Shown here piece after piece: positions 31,499 through 41,670 of a stretch of 64,000 nt of DNA. How positions within the stretch are numbered: position 1 is the stretch's first letter; each line of letters starts with the position of its first letter. Position numbers and translations under genes: made by a program. This DNA comes from Candidatus Gracilibacteria bacterium. GTDB lineage: Bacteria > Patescibacteriota > Gracilibacteria > UBA1369 > UBA12473. The DNA lies in contig JBAZZS010000002.1 of the NCBI GenBank assembly GCA_041658685.1, positions 372,001-436,000 of the forward strand, given 5' to 3'. The notes beneath the pieces are model-generated. The model was given only the letters and a program-made list of their open reading frames with translations, had not been told where the DNA came from and did not search any database.

Positions 31499-33994
31499 TT
31501 ATTCTAAAACGATTTCATTCAACTCCTCCATGGTGTTGAGGTCGTTTGCCCGGATGCCGTAATTGCTTACAGTGTAGAGATAGTTGTCCATGTAGGCGCC
31601 GCGTAAAATGTTTTTGGTTCTTGACCAATAGTCATCGCTCGTGAATTCGTTGTCTTCATAATGGGTGATGATTCCCTTAAGGGTGAATCCGGTCTCCAAA
31701 TCCAGATCGTAGACGTAAAATCCTTGACTCACATAGGTGCCATACGTGTTGGCCTCTGCGTTTTCGTCTTCCACAATTGCAAGGGTGACCGGAAAGCCGA
31801 GGAGCCCGGTTGTAGCGTTGAAGAGAAGCGCTTTGTGGTTGTACAAAACCTCGCTGGTGGTGCCGCGATCTCCGATTCCAACACTATATTCTTGAATTGG
31901 GTTGGCCGGATCCGTGACATCGAAGAGAGCGATTTTCATTCCTTGATACCATGCAAAATCTAAGCCTCGTGCGGCTTCTTCCAAGGCATCGGCTTCTTCG
32001 GCATCGAGCCCGAATCCGATGATATGATTCTCGTCATACGGTTGTAGATAATCGCTGAAGCCCGGGATTTTAAGTTCGCCCATGACGGTTGGATTTGTCG
32101 GGTTGGAAAGATCAACGACAAATAGGGGGTCGACTTTTTTGAATGTCACAAGATAGCCGCGATCCCCGATGAAGCGCGTGGAATAAAGCGTTTCTCCGGG
32201 CGCAAGGCCTTCCAAGGTTCCCACAACATCCATATCTTGATCCATGACGTAGAGATTGTTGGTGGCAGGAGTGACAACGTCCCATAGGTCTCCTTTGGTT
32301 GTGGCAATGCGGAAATAATTGTCATTTTCATCCATACTGAATTGATTCAAAATCGTGCCCGGCACTTTTCCCGACGCTTCATAATTGAGTCCGCCGTCTG
32401 TGAGTGAAAAGCGATGCACGAGCGTTTTTCCATTGGACCAATCGTAATAATAATTGCTGCTGTCGTAATTGGTGGACGTGATGTAAAGATTGTCGGTGGA
32501 GGAATAGATATTTTCGCTGTTGCCCACGATGATTTCTTTATCAATTGCACTTTGCGGATCACCAAGGGGGATGCCGAGAGCAATGAGATAATTCCAATCC
32601 CGTGTTTGTGGCATGTACTTGATGTCCGTGCAACTTGCTAGGATTTGTTCTTTTCCCGAGTCTCCTGCGGTTGAGTCGTAGTAACGAGGGAGCAATTCGT
32701 CGACATTGAGGGTTTCCGGATCATACCAATAATCAAAGTCGAATTTATTCAATACTAAATACAGGGTGTTATTGATTTTTCGCGAATCGCTGTAGTCGCC
32801 GTCAAAAGAAAGTACGCGCGTGCGCACCGGGTTGGTTCGGTCCGAAATGTCGTAGGTTAAAATTGAAGTTCGGTACGTATGGTAATAAGGGAAATAATCA
32901 TCGTATCCATAATCGTAGGTGTAGTCGTAATTGTATGTGGAGCCGACTACAATCAATTGATTGCCGTCCACATACATTTCCGTGGGAGAAAAATTATTAT
33001 CGTCAAAAACAATGGTCGAGACTTCTTCAAGTTGGTCGGCGGGAAAAGCGTGCACAATATGAATGGAATAATTGGGGGTCCAAGTGTCGTAATCGTATGC
33101 GTTTTTTACAAAATAAAGATATTCGCCGTCGTTTTTGACAATGTCGGCTTCATCCACGCCTGTGACCTGGACATTGGTGGTGGAATAATCCGTGCTTTTG
33201 GTCCCGGAATCTGAGCTTGGAGCTTCGGTGGGGGCTTGGACAGCGGTATCGTTTGAATTCGTGTCACTTCCGGTCGCATCACTTATTTCTTCATAAATAA
33301 GGTAATTCGGTGCGTTGCTTAAAAAGAGTGATTTGAGTTCATCACACGAAGAAATCGGGCTTAAATCGCCTTCCAATTCTTCATAATTGAGAGAAACAAT
33401 GTCAGTGGGTTGTTCTTCGACGCGCCAAATGACTTCCGCCATTTCGCCGCGCGCAATTTCTTTGTCGAGATCGCTGATGGAGGTTGGAATTGCGGAAAGA
33501 TCGGCCAAGGGTACGACGTATTGTCGATACCAGGGATCGGTATCCGTGCTTGCGGCCGGAGTGATTTCGAGGGCATTCACGATGATTTTGCTGGCTTCGG
33601 CAAAATTGATTTCATTCGCAGGGAGGAATGTTCCGTCGGAATAACCATCCACGATGCCGAGAGTTTTTCCGTAACACACATAAGGAGCAAACCATTCGTC
33701 CGCCACATCCGAGAAACAATGCGAGCCCGTGGGATTGTCCGTGATGCTTCCGATCACGATTTTCATGAATTCCGCTCGATTGATTTTATTGAGGGATTGG
33801 AACGTGTTGTCCGGGTAGCCGCTTACAATGCCGTTGTCTTTCATCCAGGTGATGGCGTCTACGCTGGGGTCGTCGGAGGAGAGGTCCGGAAAGGGGGTGG
33901 TTGCATTGTCGGGTTCGGCGGTAGCTAATGCGGAAATTGGGCCGGAGAAAACGAGAAAAGCGCTGATGAGGGCGTAAAGGAAAGTTTTTTTCAT
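31499..33994 (-). CDS. SLH-domain surface protein with beta-propeller domain
   Basis: 831 residues with a signal peptide (residues 1-25, ending ALATA). Two S-layer homology repeats follow, FPDLSSDDPSVDAITWMKDN (about 35-90) and CFSDVADEWFAPYVCYGKTL (about 93-150), with a weaker third; these normally bind pyruvylated wall polymers. From about residue 260 (TNVQVTGVDEADIVKNDGEY) the sequence matches the secreted C-terminal beta-propeller family with repeated YLVTF or LYVTS blade strands. Probably a wall-attached surface protein. It has its own upstream region of 155 bp shared with the divergent M16 peptidase. Confidence 0.88.
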   Translation of the reverse strand: MKKTFLYALISAFLVFSGPISALATAEPDNATTPFPDLSSDDPSVDAITWMKDNGIVSGYPDNTFQSLNKINRAEFMKIVIGSITDNPTGSHCFSDVADEWFAPYVCYGKTLGIVDGYSDGTFLPANEINFAEASKIIVNALEITPAASTDTDPWYRQYVVPLADLSAIPTSISDLDKEIARGEMAEVIWRVEEQPTDIVSLNYEELEGDLSPISSCDELKSLFLSNAPNYLIYEEISDATGSDTNSNDTAVQAPTEAPSSDSGTKSTDYSTTNVQVTGVDEADIVKNDGEYLYFVKNAYDYDTWTPNYSIHIVHAFPADQLEEVSTIVFDDNNFSPTEMYVDGNQLIVVGSTYNYDYTYDYGYDDYFPYYHTYRTSILTYDISDRTNPVRTRVLSFDGDYSDSRKINNTLYLVLNKFDFDYWYDPETLNVDELLPRYYDSTAGDSGKEQILASCTDIKYMPQTRDWNYLIALGIPLGDPQSAIDKEIIVGNSENIYSSTDNLYITSTNYDSSNYYYDWSNGKTLVHRFSLTDGGLNYEASGKVPGTILNQFSMDENDNYFRIATTKGDLWDVVTPATNNLYVMDQDMDVVGTLEGLAPGETLYSTRFIGDRGYLVTFKKVDPLFVVDLSNPTNPTVMGELKIPGFSDYLQPYDENHIIGFGLDAEEADALEEAARGLDFAWYQGMKIALFDVTDPANPIQEYSVGIGDRGTTSEVLYNHKALLFNATTGLLGFPVTLAIVEDENAEANTYGTYVSQGFYVYDLDLETGFTLKGIITHYEDNEFTSDDYWSRTKNILRGAYMDNYLYTVSNYGIRANDLNTMEELNEIVLE

Positions 33995-34149
33995 ATTTTT
34001 TGAATTTTAAAAATTAAATGTTAACAATACCGTCACTTATATTAACGTAAAGTTGTGATAAAACATTACTTTTTGTTGTGGACAGGAAGAGGTCCTTTCG
34101 TTTTGATGTGTTTTATGTTAGGAATACATGCGTCATTTAATTTTAATTT

Positions 34150-35418
34150 ATGTATCAAAAAACAGTTTTAAAGAGTGGATTGCGCGTGCTTACCGAGGCG
34201 ATCCCAAGCACCAAATCGGTCACGGTTTTGATTTTGGCACGAGCCGGGTCTCGGTGCGAAACCAAGTCGATTTCCGGGATTTCACATTTTTTGGAGCACA
34301 TGTTTTTTAAGGGCGGTGAAAAATATCCGGACACCAAGGCGGTTTCCGAGGCCATTGATTCCATCGGTGGCGAATTCAATGCTTTTACGGGCAAAGAATA
34401 CGTGGGTTATTACGTGAAAGTCGCGTCTGAGCATCGTGCCGTTGCGCTCGATGTGCTCGCGGATATGTTGGTGACAGCTAAGCACGACCCGCATGAGATC
34501 GACAAAGAGCGAGGGGTGATTATGGAGGAATACAATATGTATCAAGACACGCCGATTTATCAGGTGGGGTGGGATTTTGAAAAATTATTATTCGGGAATC
34601 AGCCTCTCGGATGGGATCAAATCGGGGATAAAGAAGTGATTTTGCGCGTGACGCAGGAGGATTTTAAAGCGTATCAGAAAAAGTGGTATGGCTCGGATTC
34701 AATTGTGATTTCCGTGGCCGGGGATGTGCATCATGATGAAATGGCGCAATCGATTGAGGGATTATTTCCGTTGAAGAAGCGCGAAAACGTTGAAAAATGG
34801 GTTGATTTTAAGGCTAATGAAATCGGAGAGCGAGTGATTTTGAAGGAGAAAAAAACGGAACAAGGCCATCTTATCATTGGTTTTCCGGCGTACCCGGATC
34901 GACACCCGGATCATTTTGCCGAAAAGTTGTTGTCGATTATTTTAGGCGGGAATATGAGTTCTCGAATGTTTTTGAATGTTCGCGAAGCCAAGGGATTGGC
35001 GTATTACATTCAAACTTCAACCGATGATTATATGGACACCGGGGTGCTTTCAACACGAGCCGGAGTGGATTTGAAACGGGTCGACATGGCGGTGCCTGCG
35101 ATTCTGGAGCAATACCGGTTGGTACGTGATAAAGGTGTGCCTGAGACGGAATTGCAAAAAGCTAAGGATTATATGAAGGGCCGCATGGTGCTTTCCCTTG
35201 AAGATTCCGAGGAAGTCGCGCATTTGTATGCCAAATATGAGGTTTTGCATGGTGAGGTTTTGACTCCAGAGGAAATCATGAAGGCCGTGGATCGGGTGAC
35301 AACGGAGGATGTGAATCGTGTGGCTAAGGATTTATTTCAAGAAGATCGGGTTTATTTGGCCGGAATAGGGCCTTGGGAAAACCCGGAGCGATTTAAAAAG
35401 TTGTTGAAATCCGCTTAA
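34150..35418 (+). CDS. M16 family zinc peptidase
   Basis: 422 residues, one catalytic plus one non-catalytic half, like the bacterial processing-peptidase-like enzymes. The inverted zinc motif HxxEH is in GISHFLEHMFFKG (about 42-54) and the third ligand Glu is in KERGVIMEEYNMY (about 119-128). The C-terminal half has the R/Y motif NMSSRMFLNVREAKGLAYYI (about 274-293). It degrades small unfolded proteins or peptides in the cytoplasm or at the membrane. It is 43 bp upstream of ndk on the same strand. Confidence 0.92.
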   Translation: MYQKTVLKSGLRVLTEAIPSTKSVTVLILARAGSRCETKSISGISHFLEHMFFKGGEKYPDTKAVSEAIDSIGGEFNAFTGKEYVGYYVKVASEHRAVALDVLADMLVTAKHDPHEIDKERGVIMEEYNMYQDTPIYQVGWDFEKLLFGNQPLGWDQIGDKEVILRVTQEDFKAYQKKWYGSDSIVISVAGDVHHDEMAQSIEGLFPLKKRENVEKWVDFKANEIGERVILKEKKTEQGHLIIGFPAYPDRHPDHFAEKLLSIILGGNMSSRMFLNVREAKGLAYYIQTSTDDYMDTGVLSTRAGVDLKRVDMAVPAILEQYRLVRDKGVPETELQKAKDYMKGRMVLSLEDSEEVAHLYAKYEVLHGEVLTPEEIMKAVDRVTTEDVNRVAKDLFQEDRVYLAGIGPWENPERFKKLLKSA

Positions 35419-35461
35419 AACGTTAAAATCGTTGCGGCTTAATTCTTTAAAAAAATAATTT

Positions 35462-35935
35462 ATGGCCATGGAACGCACACTCATTTTAATCAAACCGGAC
35501 GCGATTCAACGCGGATTGATCGGGGAAATTGTGGGGCGATTTGAACGCAAAGGGCTCAAAATCATCGGATTGAAAATGATGTCCTTGAATGAGGCGATTT
35601 TACGAGAACATTATGCGCATTTGGCGGATAAGGCGTTTTATCCGAGTTTGGAAAAATTCATGATGGGCTCTCCCACGATTGCGGTGTGTATTGAAGGAGT
35701 GGAAGTGGTGAATGCGGTTCGATTGTTGTGCGGGATCACTAAGGCGCGTGCCGCGGAAGCGGGTTCGATTCGCGGAGATCTGGCCATGAGCCAAGCGTGT
35801 AATGTGGTGCATGCCTCGGATTCTTCTGAAAATGCTATAAAAGAAGTGAGCCGTTTCTTTAAAGAAAATGAACTCTACGATTATCAAAAAACCGAATACG
35901 AACACGTTTACAATGAGGAGGAATTAGCCGTTTAG
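35462..35935 (+). CDS. ndk: Nucleoside diphosphate kinase
   Basis: 157 residues; the second ATG at 35468 gives the more usual start MERTLILIKPDAIQRG. The phosphate carrier His lies in CNVVHASDS (about residue 117-119), and FYPSLEKFMMGSP, GITKARAAEAGSIRGDLA and the SENAIKEVSRFF helix complete the family pattern. It balances NTP and dNTP pools by transferring the gamma phosphate. The C-terminal extension YDYQKTEYEHVYNEEELAV is longer than in E. coli. Confidence 0.96.
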   Translation: MAMERTLILIKPDAIQRGLIGEIVGRFERKGLKIIGLKMMSLNEAILREHYAHLADKAFYPSLEKFMMGSPTIAVCIEGVEVVNAVRLLCGITKARAAEAGSIRGDLAMSQACNVVHASDSSENAIKEVSRFFKENELYDYQKTEYEHVYNEEELAV

Positions 35936-36009
35936 GTGAGTCGATGGCAAAGTTTTTTGTAATCGTCAATCGAACTTTATGATAAAAGCGTGATTTTGAG
36001 ATGATTTAG

Positions 36010-36018
36010 TGGTATAAT
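36010..36018 (+). promoter_or_regulatory. Extended -10 promoter of the giant surface protein gene
   Basis: TGGTATAAT (36010-36018) is a TGn extended -10 element with a perfect TATAAT, placed 31 bp before the ATG. The -35 region is weak, as usual for this type. Confidence 0.55.
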
Positions 36019-36048
36019 AATTAGATTAAAAATAAAAACAAAACCTTG

Positions 36049-39000
36049 ATGTCGCGCTTTACGATTTATTTTCTCAAAATTTTAAAAATCGGGTTTCCGC
36101 TTATCATAGGCGTTTTTTGTGTTTTTTCCGGTTCGATTTTGGCTCATGCCGCCACTACCCGAACTTGGGATGGAGGAGGGAGCGGAAACAACTGGAGCAC
36201 TAAGGAAAATTGGTCCGGAGATACGGTCCCTACTGTGGACGATTGGGTTGTTTTTGATGGAAGTTCTTCCACCAAATCTTCTACGATTGATTCTTCTTTT
36301 GCCGGGTCTATGGCCGGGATTACAATCCATTCCACTTATACCGGGACCCTTACTCAAAGTCGTACCTTGACCATTGGGTCGGCGGGTTTCGTGCAGGCCG
36401 GAGGAACGTTCAATGGAGGATCTTATAACATCACTTTGAATGGAGATTTTACTTTTTCCGGCGGGACGTTTAAGGCGCCTTCAAAAATCGTTTATATCAA
36501 TGGAAATTTTACGCATACCGCAGGCGGGACTTTTACTCATAACAGCGGTACCGTTACTTTTAGCGCCACCTCCGGATCAAAGGTCTTTGATTTTAATACC
36601 TCTGATACTTTTTATCATTTTACCGTGAATGCGCCGGGAGGAGAGATGTCGATCGCCGACGGGGATTCGCTGATTGTGGCTGGGACATTGACGTTTGTTG
36701 ATGGAGTCGTAAATGGAGCTTATTTGGAAGCGCAGGGATCCACCACTACGGTTGGAGCCGGATTTGACGGAGGGAATGCCACGCTTAAATTTAGTGGATC
36801 GAGAACGAATCAATCGTTTTCTTTGTCCGGGGCCGAAGACAAATACAACGGATCGATTATGGTGAATAAATCCAGCGGTACGGTGACGCTTTTTTCCGGG
36901 CTCACTCTTGAGCCGGGTTCCAGTTTCTATATGACGGCCGGAACGTTTTTTCCTTCGACGTATAATTTTACGATGCCGGCGGGCGGGACGTTTTATCAAC
37001 AAGGTGGTACATTCAACGGGGGAAGCGGGACATGGGATATCGATGCGGATTTAACAATCACCGCCGGGGCGTTTAAAGCCACTGCCGGGACATTGTTTTT
37101 TAGCGGGACATGGAATCATTCGGTTGTTACCGGAGGGTTTAATTCCAATGGCGGGACCTTTGTTTTTGACGCGTTCAGTGACACCGCAAGTTCTAAAACT
37201 TGGGAGATTTATTCTTCCGAAGGGTTTTATAATCTTACGATCCATTCACCCAACGTGGAATTGAATTTGGGAGCGGGGGATTATATTAATGTTTCCAATC
37301 AGTTGATTTTGATGGATGGGGCGGTGAACAATGGATATTTTCAAGTGATTGCACCGTTGGTGCAAGTTGGCCCCGATTATGACGGAGGAAATACGATTTT
37401 AAAATTTAACGGGACCAATGCTCAAGTGTTTGATCTGACCGGAGCCGAAGATCGATGGGACGGATCGGTTTATAGTATTAAAACCGGAGGAACGATCACA
37501 TTGGCTTCGGATTTGGTTCTTCAAGCCGGAGCCGCTTTTAATATGTATTACGAGGGGGGTGCGTTTGATTGCGGAACGCATAATTTCACTTTGCCTGCTG
37601 GAGGTGCTTTTACTCTTTCGGCCGGGTCTTTTAATGGTGGAAGCGGGACCTTGGATATCGATACGCTGATGACGATTTCCGGGACCGGACAATTCATGTC
37701 AACGTCCGGAAATTTTTATGTTGGAAATAATTTTAATCATTCCGGTGGTACGTTCAACGCCAATCATGGCACCGTGATTTTTGATGGGGATATTTTGGAT
37801 CGAACATTTAATTCGTTGGAATCGGATTCGTTTTATAATTTTACGATTCAAACCGGGACGATTTCTTTGAATGGAGAGTCCTTGATGGTGACGGGTATTT
37901 TTAACAATAATGGAGCGCTTCGATTGAGAGGAGATGAAATTTTGTCTTTGGTTTCGGATTCGGATTCCGGGGTTATTGAATTGGTCGGAGATGCGGATGC
38001 GGCTGAAGATCTAATTGTGATCCCGTCGATTTTTGGATCGGTTTATAATCTTATGTTTAATCCCGCGGATGGAGTCATGGATACGTTTGTTTTGAGCGCT
38101 CCCTTGGAGGTGAATGGGGATTTGACGATTGCCTCCGGGACTTTGGATGTGAGTGAAAATTCATTTGGAGTGATTGTGGCCGGGAATTGGATGAATTATG
38201 GAGCGTTTTTGGCGCGTAATGGGACGGTGACGTTTGATGATGCGGGGAGAATGTCGACGATTTTTGGGTCGCATAATTTTTATAATTTGAATGTAACCAC
38301 TCCCGGGAAAGCGGTTTATTTTCCGGCGGGCGGCATGCAAACGATTTTAGGAACCATGACCCTGGCCGGATTGGCGGATCAAAAAGTGATGTTGCGGAGT
38401 ACGGAGCCGGGTGTGTATTGGGGTTTGAATGTTGTAAATTCTTTGGTGGCCAATGTGGATGTTTCGGATTCGGATGCGTCGTTCGGGCCTTGGATTGATG
38501 CCGGGGCCACGTCGATTTTCATGGATCATAATGTCAATTGGTATGCCAATGATCCTCCGGTTGTTTCCGGGATTTCCGCCGCTCAATTGCAGGATGGAAC
38601 CGGAATTGTGACGGTTTCTTTTGTTGTGGATGATTCGGATTTAAACGATACGGTTCAAGCGTTGGTGGAATACAATGTGGGTGCGGGTTGGCAAAAAGCC
38701 ACGCTTTCGGAGGAGGCTTCGACGATTTTTGCGACGCATGGTTTGCCGGCTATTGATAATGACAATGTGTGGCCGGTTGGAAATGATTCCGGGTTTATAG
38801 TGACTTCTTCCGGCGAAAATACGATTTCGGTCCAATGGCTTTCCTCTGCGGATGTGCCGATGGCGGATGTTTCCGGTGCGCAAGTGCGAATCGTGTTGTT
38901 TGACGGATTGGAAACGAGCGAAATTGTGTCTTCACCCGAGTTTGCCTTGGATCATGGGGTGCCGACCGGACTTGCGGATTTTGTGTCTCTCGGAACCACG

Positions 39001-41661
39001 TCTTCTTCGATTCAAATGGGATGGACACCGGTGGCGGATTCTCATTTTGATCATTATGAAATTTGGGTGGGACCAATATTGGAAGAAGTGGAAAATCAAT
39101 CCGGGAGTGCTTTAAAATGGGATTCTTTTCATGATGCGAATTTGACGACGATTTCCACCTCAACCACAACGATCATCGGGCTTTTGGAAAATACGACTTA
39201 TTATTTGAAAATTTTTGCACGGGATGCGTATGGGAATAAAACAAGTTTGCCCGTGATTTCCGTGAATACTAATGCGCGACCGCGTGCGATTTCGTTTGCC
39301 GCGTTGCCGGTTATGGATGGGGGCGGAGAGGTTGTTCTTTCTTTTACGGTTCAGGATTTGGATGGCGATGATGCACTTCAAGCGTTGGTGGAATATGAAG
39401 TGGGGGCGGGGTGGCAAAAAGCCACATTGTCCGAGGATCCAAGTGATGTGACTGCAACGCAGGGTTTTCCGAAAATTGAAAACGATAATGCTTATCCCAT
39501 TGGAAATTCGGACGGATGGATTATGACTTCTTCGGGGGATAATGCCGTGACTGTGGTGTGGCTTTCCAAAACCGATGTTTCGACCGCGGACCTTGCAACC
39601 GCGCAATTTCGAATTACGTTTTATGATGGAATTGAAGCCGGAGATGCCACGCTTTTAACGGATGTGGTTTTGGACAATGCGGCGCCTTTGCCTGTTGCGG
39701 ATTTTTCAACACTTTCGACCACGTCCACGACCGCTCAATTGGCATGGACCGCGACTGCGGATTCTCATTTTGATCATTATGAAGTGTGGGTGGGAACGGA
39801 TGCGGTTGAGGTGGAAAGTCGGTCCGGATCTGCGATGGAATGGGATGCGGAGGATGACGTGAATTTAAATACAATAACCACGAATTCAACGTCACTCATC
39901 GGATTACTGGAAAATACAATGTATTCGGTTCAACTTTTTGCCATGGATGCGTATCATAATGAAACCGCGTCTTCCTTGGTGTCTTTTTCAACCAATGCCA
40001 CGCCTACGGTTTCGGAGGTGACGGCAACGCCGCTCAGTCATGAAAACGGATTGGTTTCAGTTCAATTCACTTTTAATGATTTAAACGGTCAGGACGGACA
40101 AGCGCTGGTGGAATACACAACGGGCGGAGAGTGGCAAAAAGCGACTTTATCCGAATATTTATCGGCCACGACAGCGACATTTGGAATACCGGATGTTGAA
40201 AATGACAACGCGTATCAACTTGGCAATTCCGATGGATTTATTCAAACGTTCGAAGGCGCCAATACGATAACGATTTTGTGGGATTCTTTTGCGGATGAAG
40301 AAAATTTGGATTCCGATCATGTTCAAATTCGCGTGACGCCTTATGATGGAATTGAAACCGGAGAGACGGTTGTCACGGATGAATTTGTGATGGATTATTC
40401 GGGGCCTGTTGGGATGGCGGATTTTGTTTTAACAATATCGGAGGCGCAGTTTATGGGGACGTGGACGCCGGTTTCAAGTGAATCGCATTTTTCGCATTAT
40501 GAAATGTGGGTGGGTTTGTCCGCGGAAGAAGTTTTAGCCCGAGCCGGGAGCGCGATGGAATGGGATGAAAATGATGACGTGACCATGAGTGTGATGGGTT
40601 CGGGGAGTACGATTGTTGTGGGGGTGGAACCGATTGCCGGGAATACGTATTATGCGGGGTTGTGGGCGGTTGATATTTATGGAAATGAAAGTGCCCCGTT
40701 GACATCGACATTGAGTATTCCTTTGCCTACGGTTCCGGTTGAGGATGAAGAAGAGACTCCGGTTGAAGAAGAAGAAGAAGAGGCTCCGGTTGAGGATGAG
40801 GAAGAAGCTCCGGTCGAAGAAGAAGAAGAGGCTCCGGTTGAGGATGAAGAAGAGGCTCCGGTCGAAGAAGAAGAAGAGGCTCCGGTTGAGGAAGAAGAAG
40901 AAGCTCCGGTCGAGGATGAAGAAGAAGCTCCGGTCGAGGATGAAGAAGAAGCTCCGGTTGTAGAAGAAACGCCGTTTGTTGTGGTTCATTCCTCCGGTGG
41001 GGGTGGAGGAAGCTCGGGTTGGTCTCATGTTGGAAGTTCGGTTTCTCAAGAAGTTACTGATGAAGCTATTTATGGGGCTGCGGACGAAGTGGCAAGCGAT
41101 GAAGTGGTAAGCGATGAAGTGGTAAGCGATGAAGTGGTAAGCGATGAAGCGGTAAGCGATGAACCGGTGAGCGATGAAGTGGCAAGCGATGAACCGGTGA
41201 GCGATGAAGTGGCAAGCGATGAAGTGGTGAGCGATGAAGTCTTCGAGGGCGTATCTTTGGAAGTACCTTCTATTGATACCTCGGAGATTTCGGCTCCCGA
41301 AGCCATTGTAACGGTCGATGCTTTTGCTCAAACCGGTTTATCGGCTGATCCTGTTTCAAACGTTACGTTTATTCAGTCTTTATTTGTTCCCGCCGGATTT
41401 TCTTTAAGAACTCAAGTCGCTCAACTTTCTTTCCGTTTTTTGGTGGATAGCGCACTCCAAAATATTGATACGTACGCGAAAGCGATGGCGATGATGGTGA
41501 ATCAAGCTTCTTTACATTCGGGTGCCGAGTTTTCCGTGCAACAACCGTCCGTGAATGCTTCGGGGCATGTGGCGTACACCCCCAATGATGTTTCTTCTCG
41601 TAAAATATTCGGGGTGGAAAGAGAAATGCTGCTCAAGGTATTATGTCGGGCTCGAAAGTAA
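36049..41661 (+). CDS. Giant repetitive surface protein (adhesin-like)
   Basis: About 1870 residues from the ATG at 36049 (a TTG lies just upstream). A signal peptide ending HAA (residues about 15-35) is followed by about 800 residues of Gly/Thr-rich beta-helix-like repeats built on units such as AGGTFNGGS and NFTHSGGTF. Three homologous modules of about 240 residues, each with ALVEY-VGAGWQKATLSE and HFDHYEIWVG, then resemble fibronectin-like pairs. A Glu/Pro-rich stalk, a Gly linker, a run of ten SDEVV-like pentapeptides and a 150-residue C-terminal domain complete it. No LPXTG or SLH motif is visible. It has no operon partner and most likely contacts other cells or surfaces. Confidence 0.9.
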   Translation: MSRFTIYFLKILKIGFPLIIGVFCVFSGSILAHAATTRTWDGGGSGNNWSTKENWSGDTVPTVDDWVVFDGSSSTKSSTIDSSFAGSMAGITIHSTYTGTLTQSRTLTIGSAGFVQAGGTFNGGSYNITLNGDFTFSGGTFKAPSKIVYINGNFTHTAGGTFTHNSGTVTFSATSGSKVFDFNTSDTFYHFTVNAPGGEMSIADGDSLIVAGTLTFVDGVVNGAYLEAQGSTTTVGAGFDGGNATLKFSGSRTNQSFSLSGAEDKYNGSIMVNKSSGTVTLFSGLTLEPGSSFYMTAGTFFPSTYNFTMPAGGTFYQQGGTFNGGSGTWDIDADLTITAGAFKATAGTLFFSGTWNHSVVTGGFNSNGGTFVFDAFSDTASSKTWEIYSSEGFYNLTIHSPNVELNLGAGDYINVSNQLILMDGAVNNGYFQVIAPLVQVGPDYDGGNTILKFNGTNAQVFDLTGAEDRWDGSVYSIKTGGTITLASDLVLQAGAAFNMYYEGGAFDCGTHNFTLPAGGAFTLSAGSFNGGSGTLDIDTLMTISGTGQFMSTSGNFYVGNNFNHSGGTFNANHGTVIFDGDILDRTFNSLESDSFYNFTIQTGTISLNGESLMVTGIFNNNGALRLRGDEILSLVSDSDSGVIELVGDADAAEDLIVIPSIFGSVYNLMFNPADGVMDTFVLSAPLEVNGDLTIASGTLDVSENSFGVIVAGNWMNYGAFLARNGTVTFDDAGRMSTIFGSHNFYNLNVTTPGKAVYFPAGGMQTILGTMTLAGLADQKVMLRSTEPGVYWGLNVVNSLVANVDVSDSDASFGPWIDAGATSIFMDHNVNWYANDPPVVSGISAAQLQDGTGIVTVSFVVDDSDLNDTVQALVEYNVGAGWQKATLSEEASTIFATHGLPAIDNDNVWPVGNDSGFIVTSSGENTISVQWLSSADVPMADVSGAQVRIVLFDGLETSEIVSSPEFALDHGVPTGLADFVSLGTTSSSIQMGWTPVADSHFDHYEIWVGPILEEVENQSGSALKWDSFHDANLTTISTSTTTIIGLLENTTYYLKIFARDAYGNKTSLPVISVNTNARPRAISFAALPVMDGGGEVVLSFTVQDLDGDDALQALVEYEVGAGWQKATLSEDPSDVTATQGFPKIENDNAYPIGNSDGWIMTSSGDNAVTVVWLSKTDVSTADLATAQFRITFYDGIEAGDATLLTDVVLDNAAPLPVADFSTLSTTSTTAQLAWTATADSHFDHYEVWVGTDAVEVESRSGSAMEWDAEDDVNLNTITTNSTSLIGLLENTMYSVQLFAMDAYHNETASSLVSFSTNATPTVSEVTATPLSHENGLVSVQFTFNDLNGQDGQALVEYTTGGEWQKATLSEYLSATTATFGIPDVENDNAYQLGNSDGFIQTFEGANTITILWDSFADEENLDSDHVQIRVTPYDGIETGETVVTDEFVMDYSGPVGMADFVLTISEAQFMGTWTPVSSESHFSHYEMWVGLSAEEVLARAGSAMEWDENDDVTMSVMGSGSTIVVGVEPIAGNTYYAGLWAVDIYGNESAPLTSTLSIPLPTVPVEDEEETPVEEEEEEAPVEDEEEAPVEEEEEAPVEDEEEAPVEEEEEAPVEEEEEAPVEDEEEAPVEDEEEAPVVEETPFVVVHSSGGGGGSSGWSHVGSSVSQEVTDEAIYGAADEVASDEVVSDEVVSDEVVSDEAVSDEPVSDEVASDEPVSDEVASDEVVSDEVFEGVSLEVPSIDTSEISAPEAIVTVDAFAQTGLSADPVSNVTFIQSLFVPAGFSLRTQVAQLSFRFLVDSALQNIDTYAKAMAMMVNQASLHSGAEFSVQQPSVNASGHVAYTPNDVSSRKIFGVEREMLLKVLCRARK
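40736..40965 (+). repeat. Tandem repeats coding the Glu/Pro stalk
   Basis: Imperfect units of 15-33 bp based on GAGGCTCCGGTTGAAGAAG alternate between GAGGATGAAGAA and GAAGAAGAAGAA. They encode EEEAPVEDEEEAPVE-type protein repeats, prone to slippage and length change. Confidence 0.85.
41086..41235 (+). repeat. Ten tandem 15-bp units coding SDEVV/A repeats
   Basis: Ten consecutive in-frame units of the form GAAGTGGTAAGCGAT run without interruption; changes between units affect one to three bases (GTGGTA, GTGGCA, CCGGTG, GCGGTA). The encoded pentapeptide is SDE plus V/A/P-V or V-A. This is a coding minisatellite. Confidence 0.9.
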
Positions 41662-41670
41662 TTTTTATTT

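Noticed and set aside
40736..41235. Regular short repeats that could suggest a CRISPR array
   Set aside because: The repeats are in frame inside a coding region, with no unique spacers and no cas genes nearby.
40534..41331. Long minus-strand ORF of 265 codons opposite the giant surface protein
   Set aside because: It is the reverse of the Glu/Pro and SDE repeats; its product is a low-complexity Phe/Ser/His repeat, typical of an antisense shadow.
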